Positions 43,746 to 52,888 of a stretch of 64,000 nt of DNA are shown here, piece by piece. The notes under the pieces are model-generated. The model saw only the letters and a program-made list of their open reading frames with translations, was not told the DNA's origin and did no database searches. The stretch's first letter is position 1. Every line of letters begins with the position of its first letter. The translations under genes were made by a program, and so were the position numbers. Origin of the DNA: Psychroserpens sp. NJDZ02. GTDB taxonomy: Bacteria > Bacteroidota > Bacteroidia > Flavobacteriales > Flavobacteriaceae. The stretch is from positions 3,974,001 through 4,038,000 of the forward strand of contig NZ_CP039451.1 of assembly GCF_004843725.1 (NCBI RefSeq), written 5' to 3'.

Positions 43746-44630
43746 ATGACCAAATTAATTAAAATCAGTGTCCTTTTTATTATTTGCTTAAACTGTACAA
43801 CTAGCTTTGCTTTACAAACCACAAACACTAAAACGGAGGCAGCGTCCCCTACTCCTTTTACAGTTGACATTACAGGCGAAGGACAACCGATATTATATCT
43901 TCCAGGATTTGCAACACCAGGTACTATATGGACAGAAACTGTAACACACGTAAACTTAGACCGTAAATCATATCTATTCTCCTATGCAGGTTTTAATGGT
44001 AATCCACCTATCGCAATGCCTTGGTACGCGACCATTAAAACTGCAATTATCGACTATATAAAAGCAAATAATATGTCCGATGTTATAATTGTAGGTCATA
44101 GTATGGGTGGTAATTTAGCTATCGATATAGCAGCTGCATTACCTAATACCATTTCAAAAATTATTATAGTCGATGCGCTGGCCTGTATGCGAGACGTTAT
44201 GATGCCTAATGTGCCTGCAGATAATTTTTATTATGATAGTCCATACAACACACAAATGCTTGAAATGGATACAGAACAATTTAAAAGCATGGCGCTTATG
44301 ATGGCTTCAAATATGACTTTAAACCAAGATAAAGTAGAAACTATCACTAATTGGTTAGTAAATGCTGATCGAAAAACTTGGGTCTATGGTTACACCGATT
44401 TGTTAAAACTAGACTTAAGACCTATTTTATCTAAAGTACAATGCCAAACTTTAATTTTAGGCGCTTCATTTCCTGACGCAAACCTCGCAGAACAGAATTA
44501 TAAAAAGCAATATGCTAACTTACCAAACAAAACAATTGTAATGGCTTCCAATAGTAAACACTTTATAATGTTTGATCAACCAGACTGGTTTTATAAAACT
44601 GTAACCAATTTTTTGATTGATGAAAAATAA
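43746..44630 (+). CDS. Exported alpha/beta hydrolase
   Basis: A 294-residue protein with an N-terminal signal (FIICLNCTTSFALQ). The nucleophile is S119 in VGHSMGGNL, the oxyanion region is LPGFATPGTIW, and the C-terminal histidine lies in SKHFIMFDQPDWF. A periplasmic hydrolase of unknown substrate. Its last 11 bases overlap the start of the ECF sigma factor gene, an unusual coupling that suggests the sigma factor or its partner controls, or responds to, the hydrolase. Confidence 0.85.
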   Translation: MTKLIKISVLFIICLNCTTSFALQTTNTKTEAASPTPFTVDITGEGQPILYLPGFATPGTIWTETVTHVNLDRKSYLFSYAGFNGNPPIAMPWYATIKTAIIDYIKANNMSDVIIVGHSMGGNLAIDIAAALPNTISKIIIVDALACMRDVMMPNVPADNFYYDSPYNTQMLEMDTEQFKSMALMMASNMTLNQDKVETITNWLVNADRKTWVYGYTDLLKLDLRPILSKVQCQTLILGASFPDANLAEQNYKKQYANLPNKTIVMASNSKHFIMFDQPDWFYKTVTNFLIDEK

Positions 44631-45126
44631 TAAAAACACCTCGTTTGAAGCCATTTATAAGCAACATCATCCTATGGTTTTGCAAATGTGCTTAGGGTTT
44701 GTAAAAGGTGACCAGGCTATTGCTAACGATTTGTCGCAAGATATATTTATTAGTATTTGGAGCAATTTAGACACCTTTAGAGGCGCTTCCACATACAAAA
44801 CTTGGATTTACAGAATAACCGTAAACACCTGTCTGCAATATGTAAAAAAAGACAGCAAGGAAAAGCGTGTCCCTAAAATGGAGCTAGAAAATCAAACCGC
44901 TATTACAGATACAGAGCATACCCCAAACCATGAGGTCTCTGATTTATATAAAGCCATTGGACAACTAAAAAAAATAGACCGTTTAATTATCATGATGGTT
45001 TTAGATAAACAGGATTATGACAGTATATCAGAAGTTATTGGTATTAATGCCATAAACGTCAGAGTTAAAATCCACAGGATAAAAAAACGTCTTCAAACAA
45101 TTATAAAAAACAATACAAATGAGTAG
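44620..45126 (+). CDS. ECF-type RNA polymerase sigma factor
   Basis: About 168 residues from ATG 44620 (an in-frame TTG lies three bases earlier). Region 2 is DLSQDIFISIWSNLDTFRGASTYKTWIYRITVNTC, and region 4 is the C-terminal helix-turn-helix (DYDSISEVIGINAINVRVKIHRIKKRL). It is a typical short ECF sigma factor that redirects RNA polymerase to its own promoters. It overlaps the hydrolase gene upstream and the membrane protein gene downstream by eight bases, so the three form a tight operon. The membrane protein is the natural candidate for its anti-sigma factor. Confidence 0.92.
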   Translation: MKNNKNTSFEAIYKQHHPMVLQMCLGFVKGDQAIANDLSQDIFISIWSNLDTFRGASTYKTWIYRITVNTCLQYVKKDSKEKRVPKMELENQTAITDTEHTPNHEVSDLYKAIGQLKKIDRLIIMMVLDKQDYDSISEVIGINAINVRVKIHRIKKRLQTIIKNNTNE

Positions 45127-45712
45127 CGATTTTCAAGACCTTCAAAACAAATGGGACCACAGCAAAAGCAGCTTGGACCAAACGGCTACAAACTTTGATA
45201 GCTTATATGCAAAAATTAAACATAAAGAAAGAGACAATTATATGTTCTATTATGGGACTATAACCATCTTATTAATCACACTAGTCGTAATCGCTCTGTT
45301 TTTCTATCACGTTGCACCGGTAAAAACATTAGTCAGTAAAATTGGAGTTGGATTAATGCTTGGTGGTTTGATTTTTAGAATTTACATCGAAGTGATTAGT
45401 ATTTACAAAGCAAAACAAATAAACACTTTAGATAATGCTTTGCAAGCAGTAGACAACACCATAAAGTTTCATCAATTTAGAAAAACAATCCATCAAGTGA
45501 TTGCCCCAATTATCATTATATTATACACCATTGGTTTTTATCTAATCACGCCAGAATTTAGTTTACACATGCCTTTTTGGAATCTAATACTAATTGATGT
45601 GTCTTATGTGGTTATTGGAATTATCCTATTTATTGTTATAAGAAAAGCAGTAAAAAAAGAAATGCACAAATTAGCAGAAATTTTAAAGTTAAAAAAAGAC
45701 TTAACGGAGTAA
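45119..45712 (+). CDS. Small membrane protein, candidate anti-sigma partner
   Basis: A 197-residue protein with a soluble N-terminal 45 residues (NKWDHSKSSLDQTATNFDSLYAKI), then four transmembrane segments (about 46-66, 73-92, 125-145 and 152-172). It overlaps the ECF sigma gene by eight bases. The N-terminal helical segment facing the cytosol, followed by membrane helices, fits an anti-sigma regulator, although no ZAS zinc motif (HxxxCxxC) is present. Role inferred from position. Confidence 0.6.
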   Translation: MSSDFQDLQNKWDHSKSSLDQTATNFDSLYAKIKHKERDNYMFYYGTITILLITLVVIALFFYHVAPVKTLVSKIGVGLMLGGLIFRIYIEVISIYKAKQINTLDNALQAVDNTIKFHQFRKTIHQVIAPIIIILYTIGFYLITPEFSLHMPFWNLILIDVSYVVIGIILFIVIRKAVKKEMHKLAEILKLKKDLTE

Positions 45713-45748
45713 TAATCAACTTAAAAAAACAAAAGTTTAGAGATATTA

Positions 45749-45795
45749 GACACTTGGTATTCTAAATAAAACTAGTAACTTCCCGTTTAAATTAA
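45749..45795 (+). promoter_or_regulatory. Shared promoter block, copy 1
   Basis: CTTGGTATTCTAAATAAAAC followed by TAGTAACTTCCC and TTTAAATTAA. It has a TTG, a -7-like TAACTTCC and the downstream TTTAAATTAA shared with the blocks at 48560, 52762 and 54461. It lies about 55 bases before the ATG at 45850. Confidence 0.45.
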
Positions 45796-45849
45796 ATACT
45801 GATATAAACATTAAAATAACAAAATATCAGGCTTATGTTAGTCAAAATT

Positions 45850-48285
45850 ATGATAAAGAATATTGCAATTATATTACTAAGTTTTGTGTCTACTATTTTA
45901 ATTGCACAGACAAAATCGAATTTATCAGATTTATCCCCATTAGAAAATGCAAAAATTGTGTTGCTTGGTGAACAAACTCACTTTGATGGAGCCGTTTTTG
46001 ACAAAAAAGTTGACCTTATAAAATATCTACACGAAAAGCTTGGATTTAACATCCTAATTTTTGAGAGTGGACTCTATGACAATTACAAAGCACTACAACT
46101 ATATCAATCTAAAAAAGAAAATATAAATATCTATAACCAGAGTATCTTTTCTATGTGGACTGAAACATCGGCTTTTAAAGATCTTTTAGACTATGCAGAA
46201 CAAAATCCTGAAATTAAAATTTTAGGCTTCGATAATCAAGAAACTTCTCTTTTTAAGGAATATTTTATTCCAGATTTAAAAAATCTATTGAATAAAAACG
46301 CAATGGATTTATCAGATAAAATTTATACTCAAATAGAAAAAACTTTAGTTTACCGAGATTTAGATAATTATATCAACAATCAAAAAGACTCTTTAGAATT
46401 GTACAAAGTCTTTAATACAATAGAAAATCAACTGTCTAAAATTAAAAACGAAAACTTTGACACTAAAATAATTAAGCAGACATTCAAAAGTGTAGTTTCA
46501 GATTTTGATTTTACACTCAAATTAGCACAAAAAGAAAAAGTTTACATCCAAAATGCAAGAGATAAACAAATGGCAGAAAATTTAGTTTTTTTGCAACAAC
46601 AGTTTCCAAATGAAAAAATTATTGCTTGGGGAGCGAGTTATCATTTTTCTAACGAACTTAATAAATTTGAGTTCACTAAAACTACAGAGAACTATATTAC
46701 GGAACTTCATAAACTTTCAAAAAAACTGACTTCACATAGTCATTCAACTCTGGAAGAAGATATTAGCAATATTCAAGAGTTAAAAGATGCTATACCAATG
46801 GGTAAGTTATTAAAAAAACACTACGGAGAAAAATTATACAGTATAGGTTTTACATCATTTAATGGTGTCTATTATGGTGCAGACAAAGTTGAATTTCCAA
46901 TTTTAGAACCACCAAAAAAAAGTTTAGAATCTATTCTGTTTAGTCAAAACACAATCCCAAAACTTATAGATAAAAGTAATTATCCTAAAGGAACTTTTTA
47001 TTCTTCAACTTTAGGTTATCTGCCTATATATGCAAATTGGAATACTATTTTTGATGGAATTTATTACATACCTAAAATGTATCCACCAAAGTATAGAGAT
47101 TATAACGAAACCTCTCAAACAACTTCTATAACACAAGAATCAAATTTAAGTGGAATTGTAATAGATAGCGAATCTAACCTACCAATTCCATACGTAGATG
47201 TTTATTATTCTTCAAACAATAAAAGTTCAATCGCAAATAGTAATGGTCAATTTACTATATCAAAAAATAATAAATCAGATGATTTTCTTTTGTTTTCAAG
47301 TTTTGGTTATAAATCTGATTCTATTCAAGTAAGTATTACAAAGACCACTGAACAACTAAAAATAAAACTTCAAAAAACAGAAAACCTAGTTGGTTTAGAT
47401 GAAATAGTTTTAAAAAGCACAAAAGTACTCACAGCAAAAGAAATACTAAAAAGAGCAAAGAAAAAAATAGAAGACAATTATGTTCAAACACCTTTTAATC
47501 AAAATTTCTTTTATAAAGTCCAGCAGTACAGAAAAGACTCGTTAATTTTTAATGAAGAGGCAATAATAAAAACTTACTTCAAAAAAGGGAATAGCGGAAC
47601 GAATAATCCAGAAAATAACATTTTTGGAACTGTTTCAGAATTAAGGAACACCACTGAAAATTTCAACAAAAAAAAAGAAAGTGGAATTGGAAATTTATGG
47701 AAAATGATAATTAGAGATATTATTTTGAGTAAGACCAATGTTTTATATCGTTCTTCTAGTTATGACTTAAAGAAAGAAAATTCTATTGATTATAATGGTA
47801 GAAAAGTTTATAGAATTAGCTTTATCAATAATTCGCCTGGTTCTTATTCTACAGGATATGGTTATCCATCGCCTTTAGCTTCAAGCGGTGTAATTTATAT
47901 CGACAAACAAAATTTTGCTGTTCTCTATTACGAGCATTGTATAGCACGACAAGAATATACGTCAAAGCGTTCTAATTACAAATTTCAAAGGTTTCATAAA
48001 ATCGTTCAGTCTTATAAAGAAATTAATGGTAAATATTTTATCAACTTATTTAAGGTTATTGATAAAACCAATTATTATTCTATATCTGACAGTACTTTTT
48101 TAAATAGCTACTATACAATAAACAACTTGATGTCAACCGATGTAGAAATTCAAAATGTAAAGACAATTGAAAGACCAATAAGAGATTTAAAACAAAAAAT
48201 TAAATTAGATTTACAAACAGAGTTTTGGAAAAACAATGTTTTCTATATTGAGGATAATTTATACAAATTTGACATTTGCGAATAA
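45850..48285 (+). CDS. Exported erythromycin-esterase-like protein fused to a CarboxypepD-regulatory domain
   Basis: About 811 residues; ATG 45850 gives a clean signal peptide (MIKNIAIILLSFVSTILIAQ), with another ATG five codons upstream. Counting from 45850, residues about 25-330 resemble the erythromycin-esterase/ChaN-like fold (LLGEQTHFDGA near residue 40, LIFESG near 70, IIAWGASYHFS near 258), with the Gly-Glu-x-x-His motif conserved. Residues about 430-510 are a carboxypeptidase-regulatory-like beta-sandwich (SGIVIDSESNLPIPYVDVYY). The remaining C-terminal 270 residues match no domain I recognise. No TonB-receptor barrel follows. This esterase/CarboxypepD combination is unusual; the substrate is unknown. 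Confidence 0.7.
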   Translation: MIKNIAIILLSFVSTILIAQTKSNLSDLSPLENAKIVLLGEQTHFDGAVFDKKVDLIKYLHEKLGFNILIFESGLYDNYKALQLYQSKKENINIYNQSIFSMWTETSAFKDLLDYAEQNPEIKILGFDNQETSLFKEYFIPDLKNLLNKNAMDLSDKIYTQIEKTLVYRDLDNYINNQKDSLELYKVFNTIENQLSKIKNENFDTKIIKQTFKSVVSDFDFTLKLAQKEKVYIQNARDKQMAENLVFLQQQFPNEKIIAWGASYHFSNELNKFEFTKTTENYITELHKLSKKLTSHSHSTLEEDISNIQELKDAIPMGKLLKKHYGEKLYSIGFTSFNGVYYGADKVEFPILEPPKKSLESILFSQNTIPKLIDKSNYPKGTFYSSTLGYLPIYANWNTIFDGIYYIPKMYPPKYRDYNETSQTTSITQESNLSGIVIDSESNLPIPYVDVYYSSNNKSSIANSNGQFTISKNNKSDDFLLFSSFGYKSDSIQVSITKTTEQLKIKLQKTENLVGLDEIVLKSTKVLTAKEILKRAKKKIEDNYVQTPFNQNFFYKVQQYRKDSLIFNEEAIIKTYFKKGNSGTNNPENNIFGTVSELRNTTENFNKKKESGIGNLWKMIIRDIILSKTNVLYRSSSYDLKKENSIDYNGRKVYRISFINNSPGSYSTGYGYPSPLASSGVIYIDKQNFAVLYYEHCIARQEYTSKRSNYKFQRFHKIVQSYKEINGKYFINLFKVIDKTNYYSISDSTFLNSYYTINNLMSTDVEIQNVKTIERPIRDLKQKIKLDLQTEFWKNNVFYIEDNLYKFDICE

Positions 48286-48684
48286 AATTTTTATCTATAA
48301 ATTTATGTAACAGTCCTCTAAAAAGCCCAAAAAAAAAGTCTTTGTTGTTTCTAAAGAAACTCACATTTTAAAATTTGGCTATTTATCAATACACTATGAA
48401 CTGTCTTTTTTGTGCATTATGTTTGATATACTAAAATTAAAAAAACAAAAAACTATCTCTTTGTAAACTATTCAAGTTTAAAATATAGCCAATAAACAAC
48501 ATATATCCTTTTACAAAAAAAAGGTTAAACATAGTAAAAACAAAATTTTAGAACTAATTGATACTTGACATTCTAGAATAAAACCATTAATTTCGACTTT
48601 AAATTAACTAGTATGATCAAATAGTATACTGCTGTTGTACCAGTGTCAATACCTAGTGATTTCCGCAAATAAAAAAAGGTTTCC
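48286..48684. other. Gene-free spacer containing a promoter block
   Basis: No ORF is supported. The only recognisable element is the promoter-like block at 48560-48608. Upstream of it the sequence is AT-rich with several A-runs. Confidence 0.5.
48560..48608 (+). promoter_or_regulatory. Shared promoter block, copy 2
   Basis: GATACTTGACATTCTAGAAT followed by AAAACCATTAATTTCGAC and TTTAAATTAAC. TTG and TAATTTCG are separated by about 20 bases, in line with the Bacteroidota promoter spacing. The block aligns with those at 45749, 52762 and 54461. It lies 77 bases before the gene at 48685. Confidence 0.5.
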
Positions 48685-49302
48685 ATGACAATAGAAAATA
48701 TAAAACATCGCTTATTAGATAAAGAGGAATTACAAGAAATTGACTTTGAATATCAAGCAGGAATAGAATTTATTTTTTGGTATTACGATATGGGAGATAC
48801 AGTTTCTAATGAAGATTTGATTACTGGAATAAATGTTGTTTTATCAAAATTAAGAGCAGGTTTGGACTATCCTGTTGCAGAATATGAAAGTGACAGAGAA
48901 GTTACAACTTTAATGGGATTTACACTGGGACAAATATTACATGAGTCATTTAATTGGAAATGGATATATGTTAATGATAGCGATTTAGACTTTGGTGGCT
49001 ATACCATTGTTAATCCTGAGACTAATTTTGGTATATCAATTGAAGACTTATTTTTTAAAACTATTTTTTATAAAAAAGAAATTCATTTTACCGAATTGGG
49101 AGCTCTATTATTAGATCATAAAGCACCAAAACTTGATCACTCAGGATTTGAAATTTATCAACCTTGGAAATATGATTATAGTGCGTTATTTACTAAACGC
49201 AATTCAGAACCGGAGAAAAAAAATAGCACCTTAGAAAACGTCCCTGAGCAGAAAATTGAAGTAAAGAAATCATTTTGGAAAAGGCTGTTTGGTGGACAAT
49301 AA
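48685..49302 (+). CDS. Cytosolic protein of unknown family
   Basis: A 205-residue acidic, aromatic-rich protein without a signal peptide. The segment SDREVTTLMGFTLGQILHES... NWKWIYV loosely resembles SDREFAGWSLGYILTKFYNW in the lipoprotein at 38292-39176. The C-terminal 30 residues are a charged linker ending in the basic amphipathic KKSFWKRLFGGQ, which might bind a membrane. I recognise no family. Confidence 0.55.
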   Translation: MTIENIKHRLLDKEELQEIDFEYQAGIEFIFWYYDMGDTVSNEDLITGINVVLSKLRAGLDYPVAEYESDREVTTLMGFTLGQILHESFNWKWIYVNDSDLDFGGYTIVNPETNFGISIEDLFFKTIFYKKEIHFTELGALLLDHKAPKLDHSGFEIYQPWKYDYSALFTKRNSEPEKKNSTLENVPEQKIEVKKSFWKRLFGGQ

Positions 49303-49451
49303 AAACGTAGTAGAAAAAAGCCTCTAATCTTATACGTCATTAGTGTATTTTTATAAAATATCTGTAATACTATAGCAACTATCCATTTACTGTAATATTA
49401 CAACGCTGTAACATCAGTATTATGTTAGCAATAATTCAATAAAATAAAAAA

Positions 49452-50384
49452 ATGAATTCTAAAAATATTTCAAAGTATATTGTCATCAGCATTCTATTAA
49501 TAGCATTATTTTATAAAGTACTTCCCTATTATTATCGTTTTATTCATGACTCACTTCAATTACACTTTCCTTTAGTCATTTTGGAAATTATATTACTACT
49601 GTATTTGATTTTCCTTATAGTTAAGTCTAAATATTTATTAAATACAATATTCAAAAAAATTATAAAATATAGTTTTTTATTCACGCTATCCACTGCAATA
49701 ATTGGTGGATATTGGCTATTTGCTTGTCAAAAAGGAATTTTTAGAGTACAAACATCTGCATTTTTTATACACACTTTAATTAATAGCATTTTATTTGTGT
49801 TTTGGTCAATTATATTAATTTCAAAAATTAAAAACACAAAACACTCGTTTAATGATTTATTCATTAGTCTACTATCTTTACTAATTATAAGTGACATTTT
49901 TATGTTTAGCTACAATTGTATTGATACTTACTTAAAATCAATTAATTATGCAAATCCTGGAAGTATAAGCATGCCTGGTTTTCTGTCGTTTTCTATCTCG
50001 CAGTTTTCTATGTCGAATATTAATTTAAGAGTTATTCTAACATATATAATTGAATCGCCTCTAATATTATCACTGTTCATAATATTTTACTATAGTTCCT
50101 ATATGCTATTCGCTAAATACAAAAAAAAGGGTGTTTATTCTTTAGTACCAATAAAAAAAGATTTGATATTTCTGGAAATTTCTAAAAAACCTGCTTGGTG
50201 GATTATTTTCTTATTAATTCCTTTTATTAGATTAGTTCCAAAATATTTTATAAACGTAACACTAGCTAAACATTATAGCAAAAAGAGTAGTTTTGCCTTT
50301 GGTATGACATTAATCCCTTGGTTATTTTATGGGAAATTGATCCTAAACGACAACAATATTGCTAACATTGTATCTAAAAAATAA
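49452..50384 (+). CDS. Polytopic membrane protein with DUF5684-like C-terminus
   Basis: A 310-residue protein with about eight hydrophobic segments. The C-terminal 75 residues (AWWIIFLLIPFIRLVPKYFI, then FAFGMTLIPWLFYGKLIL) resemble DUF5684, a small membrane domain sometimes found at the N-terminus of signal-peptidase-like proteins. No peptidase motif is seen here. Function unknown. It is the first of a run of small membrane proteins on the + strand. Confidence 0.6.
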   Translation: MNSKNISKYIVISILLIALFYKVLPYYYRFIHDSLQLHFPLVILEIILLLYLIFLIVKSKYLLNTIFKKIIKYSFLFTLSTAIIGGYWLFACQKGIFRVQTSAFFIHTLINSILFVFWSIILISKIKNTKHSFNDLFISLLSLLIISDIFMFSYNCIDTYLKSINYANPGSISMPGFLSFSISQFSMSNINLRVILTYIIESPLILSLFIIFYYSSYMLFAKYKKKGVYSLVPIKKDLIFLEISKKPAWWIIFLLIPFIRLVPKYFINVTLAKHYSKKSSFAFGMTLIPWLFYGKLILNDNNIANIVSKK

Positions 50385-50408
50385 CGCTTACCCTTTTACT
50401 AACATTAG

Positions 50409-50463
50409 ACTTAACATTTTAAAAGCTAAGAATAAAAAATTCAATTCTAGATCTAAATTAAAA
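50409..50463 (+). promoter_or_regulatory. Divergent copy of the shared promoter block
   Basis: ACTTAACATTTTAAAAGCTA then GAATAAAAAATTCAATTCTA and GATCTAAATTAA. The order of elements resembles the other blocks, but it has an insertion and a poorer -7 box. It ends three bases before the ATG at 50466, so it may only be a remnant. Confidence 0.25.
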
Positions 50464-50465
50464 CA

Positions 50466-51059
50466 ATGAAACTTATTAATAACATCGCTTTTTTAACAAT
50501 GTCCATATTACTAATTAATTGTTCAAAAAAAGAGGTTAAATATTTTACAGCACAAGAAATAGACTGGAAAATTGAAATCCCTAGTAAATGGACTATTGAA
50601 AATCAAAGCGTATTAAATCAAAATATTAAACAAGGTGAACAATTAATAAAAAAAACAGTAGACAAAGATTTTGAATTGGGAGGGAAAGAAATTAGCTTAA
50701 TTACCTTCCGGAAAAATACATTATCTAAACTCCAGGCCTCCATAATACCTTTTAAAGAAAGTTATAAAGGAGAGTGGTATGATAAATATCCCTTAATAAA
50801 AGAATACATTTTTAATGTATTTAAATCACAAAGTGTTATTGTAGATACAACATCAAATACAGAAAATATAAGTGGTGTTACATTTGAAGTGTTTAACTTA
50901 AAAATATCTAAACACAATAGAGCAGTGATGGAACAAAATATGTATCGCACCTATATAAACGGCTATGATTTTATTATAAATATAACTAGTGATAAACCTT
51001 TATATAAAAAGCAACTAATCCAAACTTTAAGAAATTCTAAATTCAAAAACAACATATAA
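50466..51059 (+). CDS. Small lipoprotein with PsbP/DUF1795-like character
   Basis: A 197-residue protein with a lipobox (MSILLINCSK, lipid cysteine at residue 19). The body (EIDWKIEIPSKWTIENQ..., SGVTFEVFNLKI, YRTYINGYDFIINIT) shows the alternating strands seen in PsbP/Mog1-fold lipoproteins, where an opening W-x-IPxxW segment is common. I cannot name the exact family. Probably periplasmic; the gene lies seven bases before the next one. Confidence 0.55.
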   Translation: MKLINNIAFLTMSILLINCSKKEVKYFTAQEIDWKIEIPSKWTIENQSVLNQNIKQGEQLIKKTVDKDFELGGKEISLITFRKNTLSKLQASIIPFKESYKGEWYDKYPLIKEYIFNVFKSQSVIVDTTSNTENISGVTFEVFNLKISKHNRAVMEQNMYRTYINGYDFIINITSDKPLYKKQLIQTLRNSKFKNNI

Positions 51060-51066
51060 TAAGAAT

Positions 51067-51831
51067 ATGAAAAAATGGCAATTTTATTACATCCTACTTA
51101 TTAGTGCTTTAATATCAGTAATGAGTGTAGGCATGCTTAAAGAAGTACTAAGATTAAATAAAACAATTAATATTCTACCTTTAATTATTGTTTTTCTATT
51201 ATTTCTCTTTTCGGGAATTCTAATCTTTAACATAAAAAAGATAAAATTAAATATAGAAAACAGTTTTTTCCTTGATAATAAAATTTACATTAAAACAGCA
51301 ACTATCGCATTGTCTATACTAACATTAATTTTTATTGTTGTTCAAATAATTACTTTCATTAAACTTGCTGAAAAAGGTTTTACACCTTCACCCCTATTAT
51401 ATATAGTAACAATTGTTTTTTCTGTTTACATATTCTTTTTAATAAAGCTATTTATTGAGCTACAAAAAGCATCTGATATTAAAAATGATTCAGAGCAAAA
51501 TATGGGTAATAATGACCTAGACCTTAATAAAATTAACCTAAATGAATTTAAATTCTTAGGCGAACTTTCAAAAAAAATAGATCAAAATCGATTTAGCAAA
51601 AAAAAAGAATTAAATATTGACAAAAAAGCATACAAAAATTACAGACCAGTATTGCACTCTAAAAAATATAATGATAGCGGTGATTTTATTTTGAATTTTA
51701 CTAACAAAGAGGATTTAAAATTCACAATTCTTATTCAGCACTTTTCTTCTGTTTCCATAAAATTTAATGATTATAAAAAATCCAATGAGCTAATTGAAAA
51801 AGAAGTTTATAAAACACTAAATATTTTATAA
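51067..51831 (+). CDS. Four-helix membrane protein with cytosolic tail, unknown
   Basis: A 254-residue protein with four transmembrane segments in the first 140 residues (WQFYYILLISALISVMSVGM; LPLIIVFLLFLFSGILIF; ATIALSILTLIFIVVQII; LYIVTIVFSVYIFFLIKLF), then a hydrophilic tail of about 110 residues. It starts seven bases after the lipoprotein gene, so they probably form a pair. No motif is recognised. Confidence 0.5.
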   Translation: MKKWQFYYILLISALISVMSVGMLKEVLRLNKTINILPLIIVFLLFLFSGILIFNIKKIKLNIENSFFLDNKIYIKTATIALSILTLIFIVVQIITFIKLAEKGFTPSPLLYIVTIVFSVYIFFLIKLFIELQKASDIKNDSEQNMGNNDLDLNKINLNEFKFLGELSKKIDQNRFSKKKELNIDKKAYKNYRPVLHSKKYNDSGDFILNFTNKEDLKFTILIQHFSSVSIKFNDYKKSNELIEKEVYKTLNIL

Positions 51832-52053
51832 CATTTGCCAGTATTCATAATCAATAAACGACGATATAATATTTTAGTAAGTTAATTAAATCCAGGTATT
51901 TGCAAAGCTTAATTATCCTTGTCTGTTTAAATTCAAGCTTAGTGTCTTTAAAGGTTTGTTGTTTTTATAAATAAAAAGTCAAATACATTGTTAATGGTTT
52001 ACAGTTTAACTTTTTCAGCAAATCATAATTCATTGAAATTAAAAAAAACAAGA

Positions 52054-52620
52054 ATGCAAAAAAAAGCTTTAATACTATCAATACTTTACATCATAGTTAT
52101 TTTGACTTTAACATTTAATATTTATAAAACTGATAGTACTTCTATTTTAATAATTGCATTAGTTAATGCTGTGTTTTTTATTTTCTTTATTCGAAAAATC
52201 TATAAGAAATACAGTGATAATTACGCATTAAAAAATAATCAAATTAACTTTAAAAATTCTAATGCTGAAAATTTAAAAAAAATATCTACAAAACCATTTT
52301 TATTCGGACTTGAAAATAAAGTTATTGATGATTATGCGTTTTACTTTGATGATGAAAATTTTTATGCCATAAATAAAAAATCTCAAAAATCAATTTTTAA
52401 GCTTACTGACATAACAGAAGTTAGCAAAACGTTTTTTACTGTAAACAATAGACGAATTTGGCAAATAAAAATAAAACCACCAGGTAATATTAAAGAAGAA
52501 CATTATAAGTTTGCACATAATTATTCTATATGGAACAACAACTTCCCGCTTTTCCATAAGAAAATGAATCTTATTAATCCGTCAATAATAAAAACAAAAT
52601 GGAGAATCTGGTCGAGATAA
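52054..52620 (+). CDS. Two-helix membrane protein with PH-like cytosolic domain
   Basis: About 188 residues from ATG 52054; the frame is open upstream to 51988, but the hydrophobic start fits 52054. Two transmembrane helices (KALILSILYIIVILTLTFNI and SILIIALVNAVFFIFFI) are followed by a soluble domain with PH-like strands (AFYFDDENFYAINKKS, DITEVSKTFFTVNNRRIWQI). Such bacterial PH-like membrane proteins are widespread and of unknown role. Moderate confidence in the gene, low in the fold. Confidence 0.5.
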   Translation: MQKKALILSILYIIVILTLTFNIYKTDSTSILIIALVNAVFFIFFIRKIYKKYSDNYALKNNQINFKNSNAENLKKISTKPFLFGLENKVIDDYAFYFDDENFYAINKKSQKSIFKLTDITEVSKTFFTVNNRRIWQIKIKPPGNIKEEHYKFAHNYSIWNNNFPLFHKKMNLINPSIIKTKWRIWSR

Positions 52621-52761
52621 CATGGCTTAACAAACAATAGCTTTAAGAATAAACTACAATGCTTACTTTTAATTTTTTTTTAAACATAAACTTAGTCATT
52701 AATAGGAAACACAAGTACTTATCCTAAAAAAAAAGAACTATTGTTGATCTAGAAATCAATA

Positions 52762-52809
52762 ATACTTCACATTGTAAACTAAAACATATATCTTCGAAAA
52801 TAAATTAAC
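52762..52809 (+). promoter_or_regulatory. Shared promoter block, copy 3
   Basis: ATACTTCACATTGTAAACTA then AAACATATATCTTCGAAAATAA and ATTAAC. It aligns with copy 2 over nearly its whole length; the -7-like box is TATCTTCG. It lies 80 bases before the gene at 52889. Confidence 0.45.
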
Positions 52810-52888
52810 ATTTAATACAAATCACTAAAATGAGGTGATCTCTGTGTTACGTTAACGAAACTTACAACTAATTACACACTAAAAAAAT

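Noticed and set aside
51988..52053. 22-codon N-terminal extension of the PH-like membrane protein
   Set aside because: The internal ATG at 52054 gives a normal membrane start; the extension is polar and without features.
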